A DNA stretch of 64,000 bases from the NCBI GenBank assembly GCA_030620095.1, contig JAUTXW010000111.1, forward strand, positions 2,501 to 66,500, written 5' to 3'. How positions within the stretch are numbered: the first letter of the stretch is position 1; each line of letters starts with the position of its first letter. The DNA comes from Kuschelorhynchus macadamiae. Lineage: Eukaryota; Arthropoda; Insecta; Coleoptera; Curculionidae. Shown here piece by piece: positions 48,319 through 58,933 of the stretch. The notes under the pieces were generated by a model. That model saw only the letters and a list, made by a program, of their open reading frames with translations. It made no database searches and was not told the origin of the DNA. A program made the translations under genes and the position numbers.

Positions 48319-49524
48319 ATGCCTGAGACACGTTCCCAACAATCTCAACAAGCTCAACAAACTCAACAAGCTCAGCCACCTACCCAGCAACCGATACAAG
48401 GTGCTGAGGTAGAAATTGAGCCTTACAGGCTTTCCGAAATATTTTCTATAGTGCCTGATTTTGAAGGCGATCAAATCTCCTTGGGTACCTTTTTAAACGC
48501 GTGCGATTGTGCTAATCAAATGGCAACAACTGACGAAAAACTGTTATTAAGGATTCACATTAAAAACAAACTTAAAGGTAGAGCCGCACAATTAGTAAAT
48601 CCAAGAAACCCTGCAACATACTGCGAGATTAAACCTTCATTTTGGCGTCTCGAGGGATCTATCGTCTCTTATACAAGACCTTCAAAGACTCCGCCAAGTA
48701 CCTGGCGAGTACGCCCTTACATTTTACAGTCGCTTACAGGTTTTGAATGCAAAAATGCTCTAAATACTCTTTTAACTGGACTAGAACCTCGCCTAGGCCA
48801 AATTATTCGTGCAGGTAATCCAAGAGATCTTTTAGAAGCTCACTCCCGCATTAGGCGTGAACTACAGCTCTCATATTTCGAAACTCAAAAAATAAATAAA
48901 GAAATTTCTCCGAAACCTCCCCAACCAATTAAGAAACAGTTTCCACAAGTTATAAAATGTCTGAAATGTGGACGCAACGGCCACATAGCGGCAGAATGCC
49001 GTTCCCAATCAATGTCTCATCCTAGTTATTCTCAAAATAATGGTAACTTAAATTATCAAAGGCAGTTTCCTTCTTCTAGCCAAGTGCCTCATTTTTCACA
49101 GCAAAATAGACCTAATACATTTTCGTCTCAATATAGACCACCTGCAGCTACCCAACAAAGTCATGCTGCATCTCGTCCACCTCTAATGCAAAGAAATTCG
49201 AATTTCTCTCCAAATCAACAAAGAGCTCACCATGTAAATTATGATTACCAATCTTACGAAGGACCACAATATTACGACGAATATTCTCAAGATGATAGCA
49301 ACTTGGAATACCAAGAATATTATACTGAAAACGGACAAACACAATTCGAACAATTTGACAACTCAGATTTCCAAAATTTTCCACTTCCCCTTTACAAAAA
49401 CCATGCTCCGGAGATGACTACCCAATCGAACAACTCAGTGTCGGAACTGCAGAGTCAGATTCAGACAATGAATTTAGACGATTTGGACCCCAATGCGAAT
49501 TTTCCGGAACAAGCGTTCCTTTAA
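48319..49524 (+). CDS. Errantivirus-like Gag
   Basis: 401 residues, open from end to end. The N-terminus is glutamine-rich (MPETRSQQSQQAQQTQQAQ); a retro-gag-like helical region follows, then a CCHC zinc knuckle CLKCGRNGHIAAEC (about residues 214-227) that binds RNA, and a Q/N/Y-rich tail. Residues roughly 104-148 do not look like Gag, and another frame is open over exactly that interval, which suggests two compensating indels that left the ORF open. The gene overlaps the start of pol, which is in the -1 frame, the usual arrangement. Relic of an endogenous insect retrovirus; function doubtful. Confidence 0.8.
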   Translation: MPETRSQQSQQAQQTQQAQPPTQQPIQGAEVEIEPYRLSEIFSIVPDFEGDQISLGTFLNACDCANQMATTDEKLLLRIHIKNKLKGRAAQLVNPRNPATYCEIKPSFWRLEGSIVSYTRPSKTPPSTWRVRPYILQSLTGFECKNALNTLLTGLEPRLGQIIRAGNPRDLLEAHSRIRRELQLSYFETQKINKEISPKPPQPIKKQFPQVIKCLKCGRNGHIAAECRSQSMSHPSYSQNNGNLNYQRQFPSSSQVPHFSQQNRPNTFSSQYRPPAATQQSHAASRPPLMQRNSNFSPNQQRAHHVNYDYQSYEGPQYYDEYSQDDSNLEYQEYYTENGQTQFEQFDNSDFQNFPLPLYKNHAPEMTTQSNNSVSELQSQIQTMNLDDLDPNANFPEQAFL

Positions 49525-50144
49525 ACCCGTTTCTTACTGTCAACCCCAAGAACCTGTACTATATTAACGATGCCTCAAATACATTCAAACTTTTAATTGG
49601 CACCGGAGCAGGGATATCCATTTTTAAAGAAAATACGGTGAAAAAGTTTCCCCTCAGATCACCAGAAAACGTAACTATTCAGGAAATAACAAATCAGAAA
49701 TTGTCTATATTTGAATCGACTCTTGTCCCTTTTGAAATAGGTATACATTTATAACTTAGATATCGATTTTGATGGAATCTTAGGACTTGATTTTCTCGAA
49801 CATTGTGAGTGTATAATTGATCTTAAATAAAAAAATTTAATAACGAACTTTAAAATGATTCCGTTGCATAAAATCGGGGCTATTACAACAGAAAAAAATG
49901 TCGATAAAAACGAGATAAACAACAAAATTTCTATTGACGCTCGCACATAAAAAATTTTTAAATTAACATGTAACTTAAAAAATACAGACGCCCTATTAAT
50001 GTCTCAAGAAAAAGAAAAAGTTCGTTTACCAAATGCTATTGTATATGTTAACGAAAGCGGTGAATTTATGACTTCTATTTTAAATGCTAACGCCATGCCA
50101 AAAACCATCGATTTTTCCGATCTCTACCAAAAATTTCAGACCTT
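49525..50144 (+). pseudogene. Pol, protease region and deleted RT N-terminus
   Basis: In the -1 frame relative to gag. The protease active site reads LLIGTGAG where D-T/S-G is required, so the catalytic aspartate is lost. ILGLDFLEHCE (about 49783-49812), a typical end of the protease fold, lies in a frame interrupted by stops near 49754 and 49828. After FMTSILNANAMPKTIDFSDL the sequence jumps into the middle of RT: roughly the RT fingers (over 100 codons) are missing near 50130-50145. Confidence 0.7.
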
Positions 50145-51761
50145 TTGGACCAACTTGGTAAATGTCAATATTTTTACACGCTTGATCTCGCGTCCGGCTT
50201 TCATCAAATTGAGATCAATCCCGATGACACATCAAAGACAGCATTTTCAGTTGACAATGAACACAATGAATTTGTCCGCATGCTATTCGGTCTAAAGAAT
50301 GCCCCGTCCACGTTTCAACGCGTCATGGACAACATTCTCTTGAACATTCAAAACGAGCGTTGCCTTGTATATATGGACGACATAATCGTCTACTCTCCCA
50401 CCATACATGAGCATATAGACCGGTTAAAAGAAGTCTTTAAGCGTCTCCGAAACGCAAACCTTAAAATTCAACTAGATAAGTGCGAGTTTTTTAGGAAAGA
50501 AGTTGCCTATCTGGGACACCTCGTTACCAAAGATGGTGTTAAACCTAACCTTTCGAAAGTGGAATACATTCAAAATTTCCCAGAACCAAAAAACGCAAAG
50601 GATATTAAATATTTTCTGGGATTAGCGGGTTATTACCGCCGATTCACTCCAAACTTTCCAAAAGTATCCAAGCCATTAACTAAAGTCTTAAAAAAGGACA
50701 TCACGTTCTTCTTTAATTCTGAATGTAAAAGTGCATTTGAAAAATTAAAGAAAGTCCTAATTTCAGACCCCATTCTAATCTACCCTAATTTTAAAGAAAC
50801 TTTCCTCCTTACCACAGACGCAAGCGCATTTGCAATAGGCGCTGTGCTGTCCCAAGGACCAGTCGGAAAAGATCTCCCAATAGCCTTTGCATCCAGAACA
50901 CTCTGTACTGCAGAAACTAAATATTCCACCATCGAAAGGGAGCTATTAGCAATTGTATGGGCAGTAAAGCATTTCCGCCCTTATCTTTTTGGACGAAAGT
51001 TTACGCTTATTACGGACCACAGGCCATTAACATGGTTGTTTTCAATTAAAGATCCCAGAAGCAGACTTGCGCGATGGTGTCTAAAATTAGAAGAATACAA
51101 CTATAAAATAGAACATAAACCGGGCAAAATAAACAAAAATGCAGATGCTCTATCGCGAATAAAAATTAATTATTTCCAAGAAAGCGCAAATTTCCGATCA
51201 AAATTCCCCATTTTTGCAGCCAATGAAAATAATAGTGAAAACGAAAATCAAAACCAGCCAGAGTCAAATGACGTCGAGATAGATGACGAATACATTACAC
51301 AGGAATACAAGTTTGTAGACCTGTACCAAACCAAATCAATAATTGACTATTCCAAAGTCGAATTTTCAAATTCACAGCTTTTAGATAAACCACATAAACT
51401 AATTATTACCTTTTTCTGGCAAAATAAACTAGAAGCAATACATTACAAAATAATCGAAGATATCTTCGAAGAAAGCGTTCATTTTGAAAACATGAGCGTT
51501 AACATTGTCTCTAGCAAAACCGTGAAAGATAGAAAATACTTTATTATCCCAATACCATTTGATCCGGAAATTGTAGTCCAACACTTGTTCTATGTCCTAT
51601 TTAAGGCCCAAAATGAATTCGACCCTTCTAAAACGTATTACGTGAAAAATAACCTAGCACTGCCTATCCTCGAAATTTTCTCATTCATTTTTGTCGACAA
51701 AGAAATAAAACTTAAAATCTGCCAAAAACCCCAGTCGCTGACGAAATACCCCAAATTTTAG
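50145..51761 (+). pseudogene. Pol, reverse transcriptase palm and RNase H
   Basis: 538 codons open. RT: TLDLASGFHQIEI (motif A), LFGLKNAPSTFQRVM (motif B), VYMDDIIVYS (active site, residues ~78-79) and thumb. RNase H: TTDASAFAIGAVLSQ (about 224), TIERELLAIVWAVKHFRPY (about 262-280) and ITDHRPLTWLF (about 289), then an HALSRI-like end (NADALSRI). A lineage-specific spacer follows to the stop at 51759. The fingers are missing (previous entry), so it cannot give an active RT. Closest group by motif and primer site is the 17.6/297 branch of Gypsy. Confidence 0.88.
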
Positions 51762-52140
51762 AACACTACCATTTGGGCAAAACTAATTTGCATAGGGGAA
51801 TTAACGAGACAGTCAGGCGCATAAGAGAAAAGTATAATTGGCCGAATTTAACAAAAGATGTCGAAAAATTAATAAAAGGGTGCGAAATATGCCAAAAGGT
51901 AAAAATATGCTGAAAAACCTAAGTACGTCCCTCGCTATAACGGAAACTCCGAAAACCCCATTTGAAAGGATAAATATTGACATCCGGCCAGATATTACGC
52001 ACTCACGATTCGAGACGAACTTACAAAATTCACACAGGCCTACGCAGTCGAAGACAAAAAAGCGTTGACAATTGTAAATACCTTATTAATATTTTTCCAA
52101 CACTTCGGTACACCCCTAAGAATACATTGCGACTACCCTA
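51730..52140 (+). pseudogene. Pol, integrase remnant
   Basis: In another frame than RT. The zinc-binding HHCC module is present (HYHLGKTNLHRG, then CEICQKVK), followed by a short piece of the catalytic core start (KTPFERINIDI). Most of the catalytic core is gone; a fragment (FFQHFGTPLRIHCD) and then env follow. The first catalytic aspartate is there at most as a trace, and the integrase C-terminal domain is absent, so it is dead. Confidence 0.7.
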
Positions 52141-52146
52141 TTTTGA

Positions 52147-53911
52147 ATAAGTATTCTTCTTCTTTACAGATTCCTCGGGCTCCTCTCGCTAGGCCTGACC
52201 CAATTTTCAATTACATCTATCAACAACACACTCGGAATATTCCTCCACGAAGAAGGTTCTGTCAAAGTGTCAAACGACAAATAGACACTCCTCATGTATA
52301 AAGATCTTTCTTTCATAAAGGAAGCTATCGCGAATAATGATAAGATCCTAGAAGGATTATTATATGGCTTTTTAGACGTTGACTCGCCCAGAATGTTATC
52401 TTTCAAATCCGAAATACAAACCCATGTCAGCCTGCTTAATCAAATATCCGAGACTGTCAATTTAAAATACAAAGAAATAACCGCGGATACGAAAAAATAT
52501 AATTACAGGGAGAAGCGCGGAATATTCAACGGTATAAGCACCGTCAGGAAATCCATAACTGGAAACCTCGATGCTTCCGATGGTGAGTACTTCAATTAAT
52601 GCATTGATAAAGTCTCTCAAGACGAAAGACATATCGAAAATCCCCTCAAAAATCAGATATCGGTTACTACCTCAGTAATAAAAACCTTTAACGCGTCAAT
52701 ACAAAAACTTAAAATAGACGAAGAAACATTTAACCGGGACATAAACGAAATCCACAAATCGATAATGGACATTTCCCACAATCTCGCATTTTACCATGCC
52801 CAGGTAAGAACTCTAGATTTATGTGAATCATTAATGGAGAGTTATTCTTTCATAGAAAATTTTCTTAACGACGCTCTGAACGCGATATCACCCGCTAGGC
52901 TAAATATCTTGCACAGTTCAATAATAACCCCGGGAGATCTGATTAGTTCCCTTCAAGAAATCTCACAATCTCTCAGAAAAAATAATCTTCCTCTACCTGT
53001 ATACTCTTCAACGCTTGCTCAGTACGTTGAGATTATCGAGTTTGAAGCATATCAATTTGATACTAAAGTAGTGTTTATTCTAAAAATACCCTTAGTAAAC
53101 CCTGAAAGCTATACTTTGTATCATCTCTATCCAATACCAGTATTAGATATTCGAACAGAATTTCATCATATAATCCTTACAACACAAAAATATATTGCGC
53201 GGGACGATGATTCAATGTTATATATTTCATTTCAAAACCTGGGAAGCTGCAAATCACTAGGGCGAGGCCAAAAGATCTGCTCAGATGTTCTACCCTACCC
53301 GATAGACAGTGAAACGATTTGCGAAGCTCAGCTACTTAGAGGACAATACGTGCCAGGTATCTCTTCTTCTTGCAAAGGGATACAACGTTAAGGACATCGA
53401 CCAAAACTTCTGGTCGATTACAGTGTCAGACCCACTACCAGTTACAATAAAGTGTGCAGGAAAAGAGGTCAGGACAAGTATCATCAATGTCAATTCCCTT
53501 CTTAGACTTCAACCATATTGTAATACCTTTATAGGAAGCACAAGAGTTCACGCCAAAGCACTCATTGATAAGTATCAAAATGTTACTTATAAAAGCCACC
53601 CAGTGATAATCCCATACAAGTGCTACTAACATATTTCATCGAAGCTTCACATTCTAGACCTTAAACCTCTAAAACTGAACAAGATAGACGTAGAACATCT
53701 CAATATTGCCCAGCACAAATTGGACCAATACTCCGAAGAACTAGACAAATTAATCAATCAACCTTTTGCCTATAAACATCTGTCATGGTTCACGATCGTC
53801 ACGATAGTTCTTCTAGTCAGTCTGCTCGTCTTGTACATAATGTGTAAGTGTCACCGTAAAAGACTACCCAGCATCACCATGGCTCCATTCGCTTCGCTCG
53901 CTGCCGCTTAG
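52147..53911 (+). pseudogene. Env (baculovirus F-like fusion protein), broken
   Basis: The errantiviral envelope gene, the third retroviral gene. A hydrophobic signal-like start follows a splice-acceptor-like TTCTTTACAG (about 52160-52169); env is normally made from spliced RNA. A furin-type R-x-K-R site lies at 52507-52518 with a hydrophobic fusion-peptide-like stretch after it. A transmembrane segment (about 53783-53845) and a short basic tail end the protein. Breaks seen: in-frame stops at 52285-52287, 52597-52599 and 53627-53629, and a frameshift in 53310-53390. The tail frame continues into the right Harbinger terminal repeat and stops there (53911). Non-functional as it stands. Confidence 0.8.
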
Positions 53912-53925
53912 GTGAGAATCGGCCT
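53888..53925 (-). repeat. Harbinger right terminal inverted repeat
   Basis: Mirror image of 45870-45907, followed by TTA. Only about 40 bp of the right Harbinger end remain; the retroelement abuts it directly, with no 3' LTR. Confidence 0.88.
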
Positions 53926-53928
53926 TTA

Positions 53929-54370
53929 TTTGTTTAAATAACTCATTAGATCAGATTATAATAAGTAAAGTTATTATGGATACATAAAATAAATCTAATA
54001 TTACAGAAAACAAAAAACATTTTTCAGCATTTATACCTTGCTTTTACATTTTGCAAATTAATATATTATTATGTCATATAATAATAAAAATATAATAAAG
54101 AAAATATTCAGCAGTTTCCTTCCCCCACCCCTCCATAATTCCATCTGTTTCTCCGTTATATATCCAGGATTGTATATATGTTTCCTTTGTTATGTTCGTT
54201 AAGTAACAACTCTAATCACCCATGCAACCACAACAAAGTTTGAAATACTCCTAAAAAACACACAAACAACACTTTACCAAAAAAAACCCTAAATAAATAG
54301 GAAAAAAATGCGTTAAAAGAACATTTCTGCAGTTTACTCTGCGAACGAAAACTCTGAAGAATGCGTTTAC
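53929..54370. other. Intergenic, no gene seen
   Basis: AT-rich; no coding signal. Minus-strand open frame 54476-54216 crosses into the next element and is not supported. Confidence 0.5.
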
Positions 54371-55467
54371 TAGAGGTGAGTTGCGATTTCACGAACTGTG
54401 ACTTTGTCACTGTTACCCGTCTGTCACAGTCACGATCTGCTCCAGTCGCAGCCAAAAAGCAGTGACATTTTGTCACAGGTTGGTACTGAATTTGACGGAC
54501 CGCTTCGACGGTCGCAGCATAGAAAAGAGTTACAAAATCGCAGTCACGGCTACGCAGACGACCACGCCATACAGAAGTTGGAACTGGCGCTGCAGAGTAC
54601 AGACTGGTATTTATATTTATCCCTTATTCGTGACATGATTTCTCACATATTGCTACTACTGGCAGATGAGAATGAAAATGATGAAAAGTTATTAATTTGC
54701 CTAGTAATACAACACTTCATCTACTAATATGTATGATATTTTTATTAAACTCGTCTTAGGTCTAAAAAGACACAATAAATTTAAAAAATAAAATCTATAT
54801 TCTTTTAAAATTAACAAAGAAATAAATGATTAACATGGTAGTAATATAAAACAATATAAAAAAGTACTTTCTCAGTTTATAACATGGATAAAAGCACAGC
54901 AAAGTCTTAGTAATGTAGTATGTACCTACTATTGCATAAAACATTCCTTGATTGCTTGAAGTAGTTACCTATAAACCTATTTATTATTATAACTAGTTAT
55001 CTATTGTAACGAGCAAGAAACAACCAATAGGTCTTTGCCTTAATAATATATAGAAAAAAAACATAATAACTTCTCATATTTAAATATTAACCCAAAAAAA
55101 CGAAAAAAACATAGCTTTGGCTTAAACAAACAACATAATATGTGTGGGGTATACGTGAGAATTAACCTAAAAAAATACATACACAAATTTAAAGTTTGCC
55201 GTTAACGTTTAAAAACATTAAACAATATATACATTTGATAAACCAGTGTAAAGCTATAAATGTGCAAGTTGAGATGCAGTGAACATCTCTTTGTGGCGAT
55301 CACGGCCGTGATTTACCCTGTAAGGTTTATGTATAGCAGCACGGACAGCCCGAGGAACGGGCAAGAAAAACTGCTCCAAAAAGTCACTGCTATTTGTCAC
55401 GGTGATACAACTGGAGCAGTCACATCTTGTCACTGTTCCATTAAAATCGCAGTTTGGCCCTCCTCTA
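54371..55467. mobile_element. Non-autonomous element with hAT-like ends
   Basis: Left end TAGAGGTGAGTTGCGATTTC and the mirrored right end TAGAGGAGGGCCAAACTGCG share TAGAGG and TGCGATTT blocks; the subterminal regions are packed with inverted TGTCAC/GTGACA words, typical of transposase-binding repeats. Flanking 8-mers GCGTTTAC (54363-54370) and GCTCTTAC (55468-55475) agree at six of eight positions, as for an old hAT target duplication. No transposase inside (the 54398-54727 and 55260-55589 frames are repeats of TGTCAC coding chance). Ends are short and diverged, so the class is tentative. Confidence 0.5.
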
Positions 55468-55484
55468 GCTCTTACAACACAAGG

Positions 55485-55970
55485 GCCGCGTTCACCCGCC
55501 TGATCGCTCAGTGATCGCTCTGAGAGCGGTACCCTGAACGAGCTATTTAATCTTGTTACTTTGATAGCGGGTCGTTGAGCGGACGCCATGTTTTGTATCG
55601 TATTTTATTTTCGCTACTTAACTGAGCAACGATCAGCTGACATAACAAACGAGATGGCGGCATGTAATGTAAACATTATGAGCAATAATTATACAATGTA
55701 ATAATAAACCAGAGCAATAACAGGTTTTTTTAATCTTTTGTTTTTAACACAAAATACAGAATGTATTATACAAACAAATTTACTATCATGTTTCTTTTAA
55801 TTTCAGCCCTTCATTGTTCCCGTTGTCCCATATTCTCATTCTCATCAAGGTTAAGGTCAAGAAATATTTGCTGCATTCGAAATCTCTAAAAACCGTTCAA
55901 ACCACTGCTATTATTTGAGCGCTACTTTGATGATCGGTAGCCAACGAGCGGTCAGGCGGGTGAACGCGGC
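55485..55970. mobile_element. Miniature inverted-repeat element (~486 bp)
   Basis: Ends GCCGCGTTCACCCGCCTGA (left) and its exact mirror (right, 55952-55970), extending with mismatches into a CGCTC block. It has no coding capacity. The target duplication could not be identified, so the superfamily is open. It lies 17 bp from the preceding element. Confidence 0.7.
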
Positions 55971-56930
55971 AAATGTTACGTACCCAGGCGTACGTAACCC
56001 TACAAAAAAAGACGATAAAGAAGAACTCTTCTAACTAAACCTAACTATTTTGTTATGTTTCTGGATTATTGTCTATTTGTTGATTTTTAATATTTACATA
56101 TTGTTAAAACAGTTTTCTGCTGAAAATATTTTCAGCTTTTTGTTTTAGATATTTGGAAAAAATCAAGCTTAATAATTATTTCCGACAAAACCAAGGTATC
56201 ATCGTTCTTCCTGATTAACCAGGAAAGAAGGTTGAAAACAAGGTAGACCTCCTTCCAGTCTAAAGTAAGTTTTATTACAGTAACGCTGAAATATTCTGTT
56301 AAAGGTTCCAGTTTCATTAAGTTTAAAGTCCATTAAGAGCTGACTCCTAAATTTGGGAAGTGAGGTGTAAACATATATATTTCGAGAAATCTAAACAAAT
56401 CTGGTTACTCCCACACAGTTTATTCTTATTTCAAACTTTACTGAAGGGTCAAAAACGCTCGCAAAAAAAGTGAATATGTTTTCTATATACTTTTATCTAT
56501 GTATCTACAGATAGTTTGAAACTCTATAGAATTGAATATGTTCAAATAAAAAAACCCAAAAACCTACTACTCTATAATTCTTTGGCAGTGGATAAAATTC
56601 TGATCATCAGGAGATCAAGACAATATTGAAAGTCCGAGTAGGAATGTTTATTATGGCTGGGATTGTATCACTTAACAACCACTATTTCCCCGTTTTTCCT
56701 TTTATGTTGTTTTAAACATAATTTTAACTGATTCATTTTGCTTCAGTAGGTAAGTTGTTAAATTTTTTTATTTAATAAAAATCTTATTTTTTATATGTTT
56801 ATATTTTGGTGTTTAAAATGTGTAGGAATACAAAAAAAATTATTCTATGATCATATCAGATGTTACATGTGATGAAGATAGAACTGCCCATTCTACTAAC
56901 ATAGGCTCTTGACCTGAGTCCTCTTCAGTC
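55971..56930. other. Intergenic, no gene seen
   Basis: AT-rich sequence without coding or repeat signal that could be defended. Confidence 0.5.
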
Positions 56931-57560
56931 GACAGTAGCTGCAACAATGTCATCCCTAACCCGGGTATCATGAGAGTGAACATCACCGTTCCTCCTATTC
57001 TCTATAACCTAGGCCTTGTAAAATCCTTATTGCCCTCCATTGTTGTCAAAACAGTCTTTCCAACTGTGCCGCGTGACCTCATGTATGAATTGCATAAGAC
57101 ATTACCAAGTGGAACAGGCTAAAGTAAGTGGTCAGCAGCACACTCTGGAAAACATAACCCTTAAGGCAACACCGTAGACGGTAAAAACAATGCACTCCCA
57201 AGCCTCTCTGCAACCGCAACACTGTGGACATTCCATAGCAACCCCAAATTAAGCTGCACAACTGGAATCTGACTTAATCCACAAAATTGTCAACTTGATC
57301 ATGTTGCCTTATCGAGAACACCATCCTGTGAGCTTTCCTCATTCAAAATTAGTCTATTTGATGCAAACCAGGGTTCTGCCACCTCCTACAATCTTGCAGA
57401 TCCCACAATGGCTACCTCAAGTGATGATGCTGCAAGAGAAATTGTGGTGTTATCCACAAAGAGTGTGAAATGTTCTTTTGTAGTTCCTACGGGACAAATA
57501 GTGACATTACTCTTGGTTGATTCAGCCCCTCCAAATCTCACAGCATGTGTTCTGCCTGAT
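56930..57560 (-). pseudogene. LINE fragment (RT palm to C-terminal region)
   Basis: Minus-strand reading, with stops: LFVDNTTISLAASS (palm, YADD changed to FVDN) near 57440, WFASNRLILNEESS, then MSYAIHT, a stop, GHAAQLERLF and RAIRILQGLGY, which is the usual block after the palm. Frameshifted near 57260. A Jockey/CR1-group relic. Confidence 0.65.
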
Positions 57561-57799
57561 ACAAATACAAATATGTTTATTTCTGTAAAACATCATATTA
57601 CATGACATTATAAACTCAAATATAAAACATTAAAAATAAATTAGAATTAAAAATAAAGTATAAAATAAAACAAATTTAAAATAAAATATGTAACATATAA
57701 AAAAAATGCATAAAGGACGAAACCATACATATATGTTAACACAAACAATACATATTTAAACAGACTGTTTTTGTATTTTATTTCCTGAAGAATTCATTT

Positions 57800-58640
57800 A
57801 GATTATAAGGAGCGTTGTTGGTTAAAAATGTTTTCAGGCTATTCCAAAATGACGTCACGTTTTTCATTGCCTTCATAGTGTTCAGCTGAGCATGGAAGAT
57901 TTTTTATGCAAGCATAATGAGGAGATTTCTTGTAGTGGGTAGTCTTGTGCTTTCTGATCATTAGAGCAGCAGCATTTCTTTGGTGTAATCATGAGCATCC
58001 TGATTTTGCAAGAACCTCCCTTTGTTGTTAAATATATATAATGCACATTTTAGAACGTATATTGAGTGACGGTGAGGACTCCAGAGGCCCAAGCCAAAGC
58101 ATCAAATGAATGATCCTCTTATGGCATATGAACACTCTGTTGATGTTAGTGCTCTGTCCTTACAGCAGTATATTGTAGGACAAATAGTGATATGCCATTG
58201 CCTAATTGATATGAGTAATGTGTCTGCTGGGACAGTGTGTTTCATTTTAAGCAGAGCATAGTATGCTTTGCTGAGCCCAAAGCATACGTGATTTACTTGT
58301 AGGTCCCAGTTTGTTTTTTTGTCTACATAAGTACCTAGCAATTTCATATATTTAACGACATCCACAATGTTGGCTTTTGGATGATTATTTTAAAAATGGA
58401 CCTTCAATATTTTATTTTATCAGAGTTTAGTATAAGATGGTTTTTTTGTACACCATTCGCTCATGCTTTTGTGTACTGCAGCGATCTCGATGAGTGACTT
58501 TTCAGCATTTACCGATACTGCCATTGATGTATTGTCAGCAAATTTGATTGTTTTCGAATACGTGGTCGCCTTTATTTTGTTTAGCACCTTTTGAAAACAG
58601 TGGTTGCAAAGTCTTCAATTGTTACAATAAAAACCTAGTT
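57800..58640 (-). pseudogene. LINE F, 3' part
   Basis: Minus-strand reading: TIKFADNTSMAVSVNAEKSL (palm, FADN) near 58530-58570, then KYMKLLGTYVDKKTNWDLQV and LSKAYYALLKMKHTVPADTL in the open block 58365-58102. It probably continues the LINE fragment at 62860-64000, from which it is separated by the plus-strand LINE G. Confidence 0.6.
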
Positions 58641-58933
58641 TTTTGGGATTTTGACTTGATAGCAATGTGTAGTGTGTTGTTTTGTTCAAGTAACTTGTTT
58701 TGGTTGAGAAGAAGTGATCAGTTTTGAGTGATTAATGGCTTTCTAAAGCAGTTGTTCATTTCTTAACCTCTCATTCTTCATATCAGCTGATGTGTTGTTT
58801 TGGTGTTAAAGGAGTCCATAGATGCAAAAACTTTAATTGTACTATCAATTTTGAGATATGGATTTTTGATATTTTAATATGGGTTTTTCATGATCTAGTC
58901 ACCAATAACTGGACATATAAAAATTTGTAGCTA

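Larger units (their letters stand above)
45870..53925. mobile_element. Harbinger transposon with nested errantivirus relic (chimera)
   Basis: Terminal inverted repeats of about 38 bp (two mismatches) start AGTCCGATTCTCACCTAAGC at 45870 and, in mirror image, AGGCCGATTCTCACCTAAGC ending at 53925. TTA flanks both sides (45867-45869 and 53926-53928), the three-base duplication expected for PIF/Harbinger. Inside are a MADF gene (plus), a damaged Harbinger transposase (minus) and, from about 47612, an errantivirus-like LTR retrotransposon reaching almost to the right terminal repeat. The whole 8-kb unit keeps DNA-transposon ends while its right interior is retroviral. Subterminal sequence 45895-46090 is GC-rich and contains an inverted AAGTGAGAATC copy near 46077. 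Confidence 0.85.

Noticed and set aside
54398..55589. Open frames in the hAT-like element as genes
   Set aside because: They consist of translated TGTCAC-type subterminal repeats and show no transposase motif.
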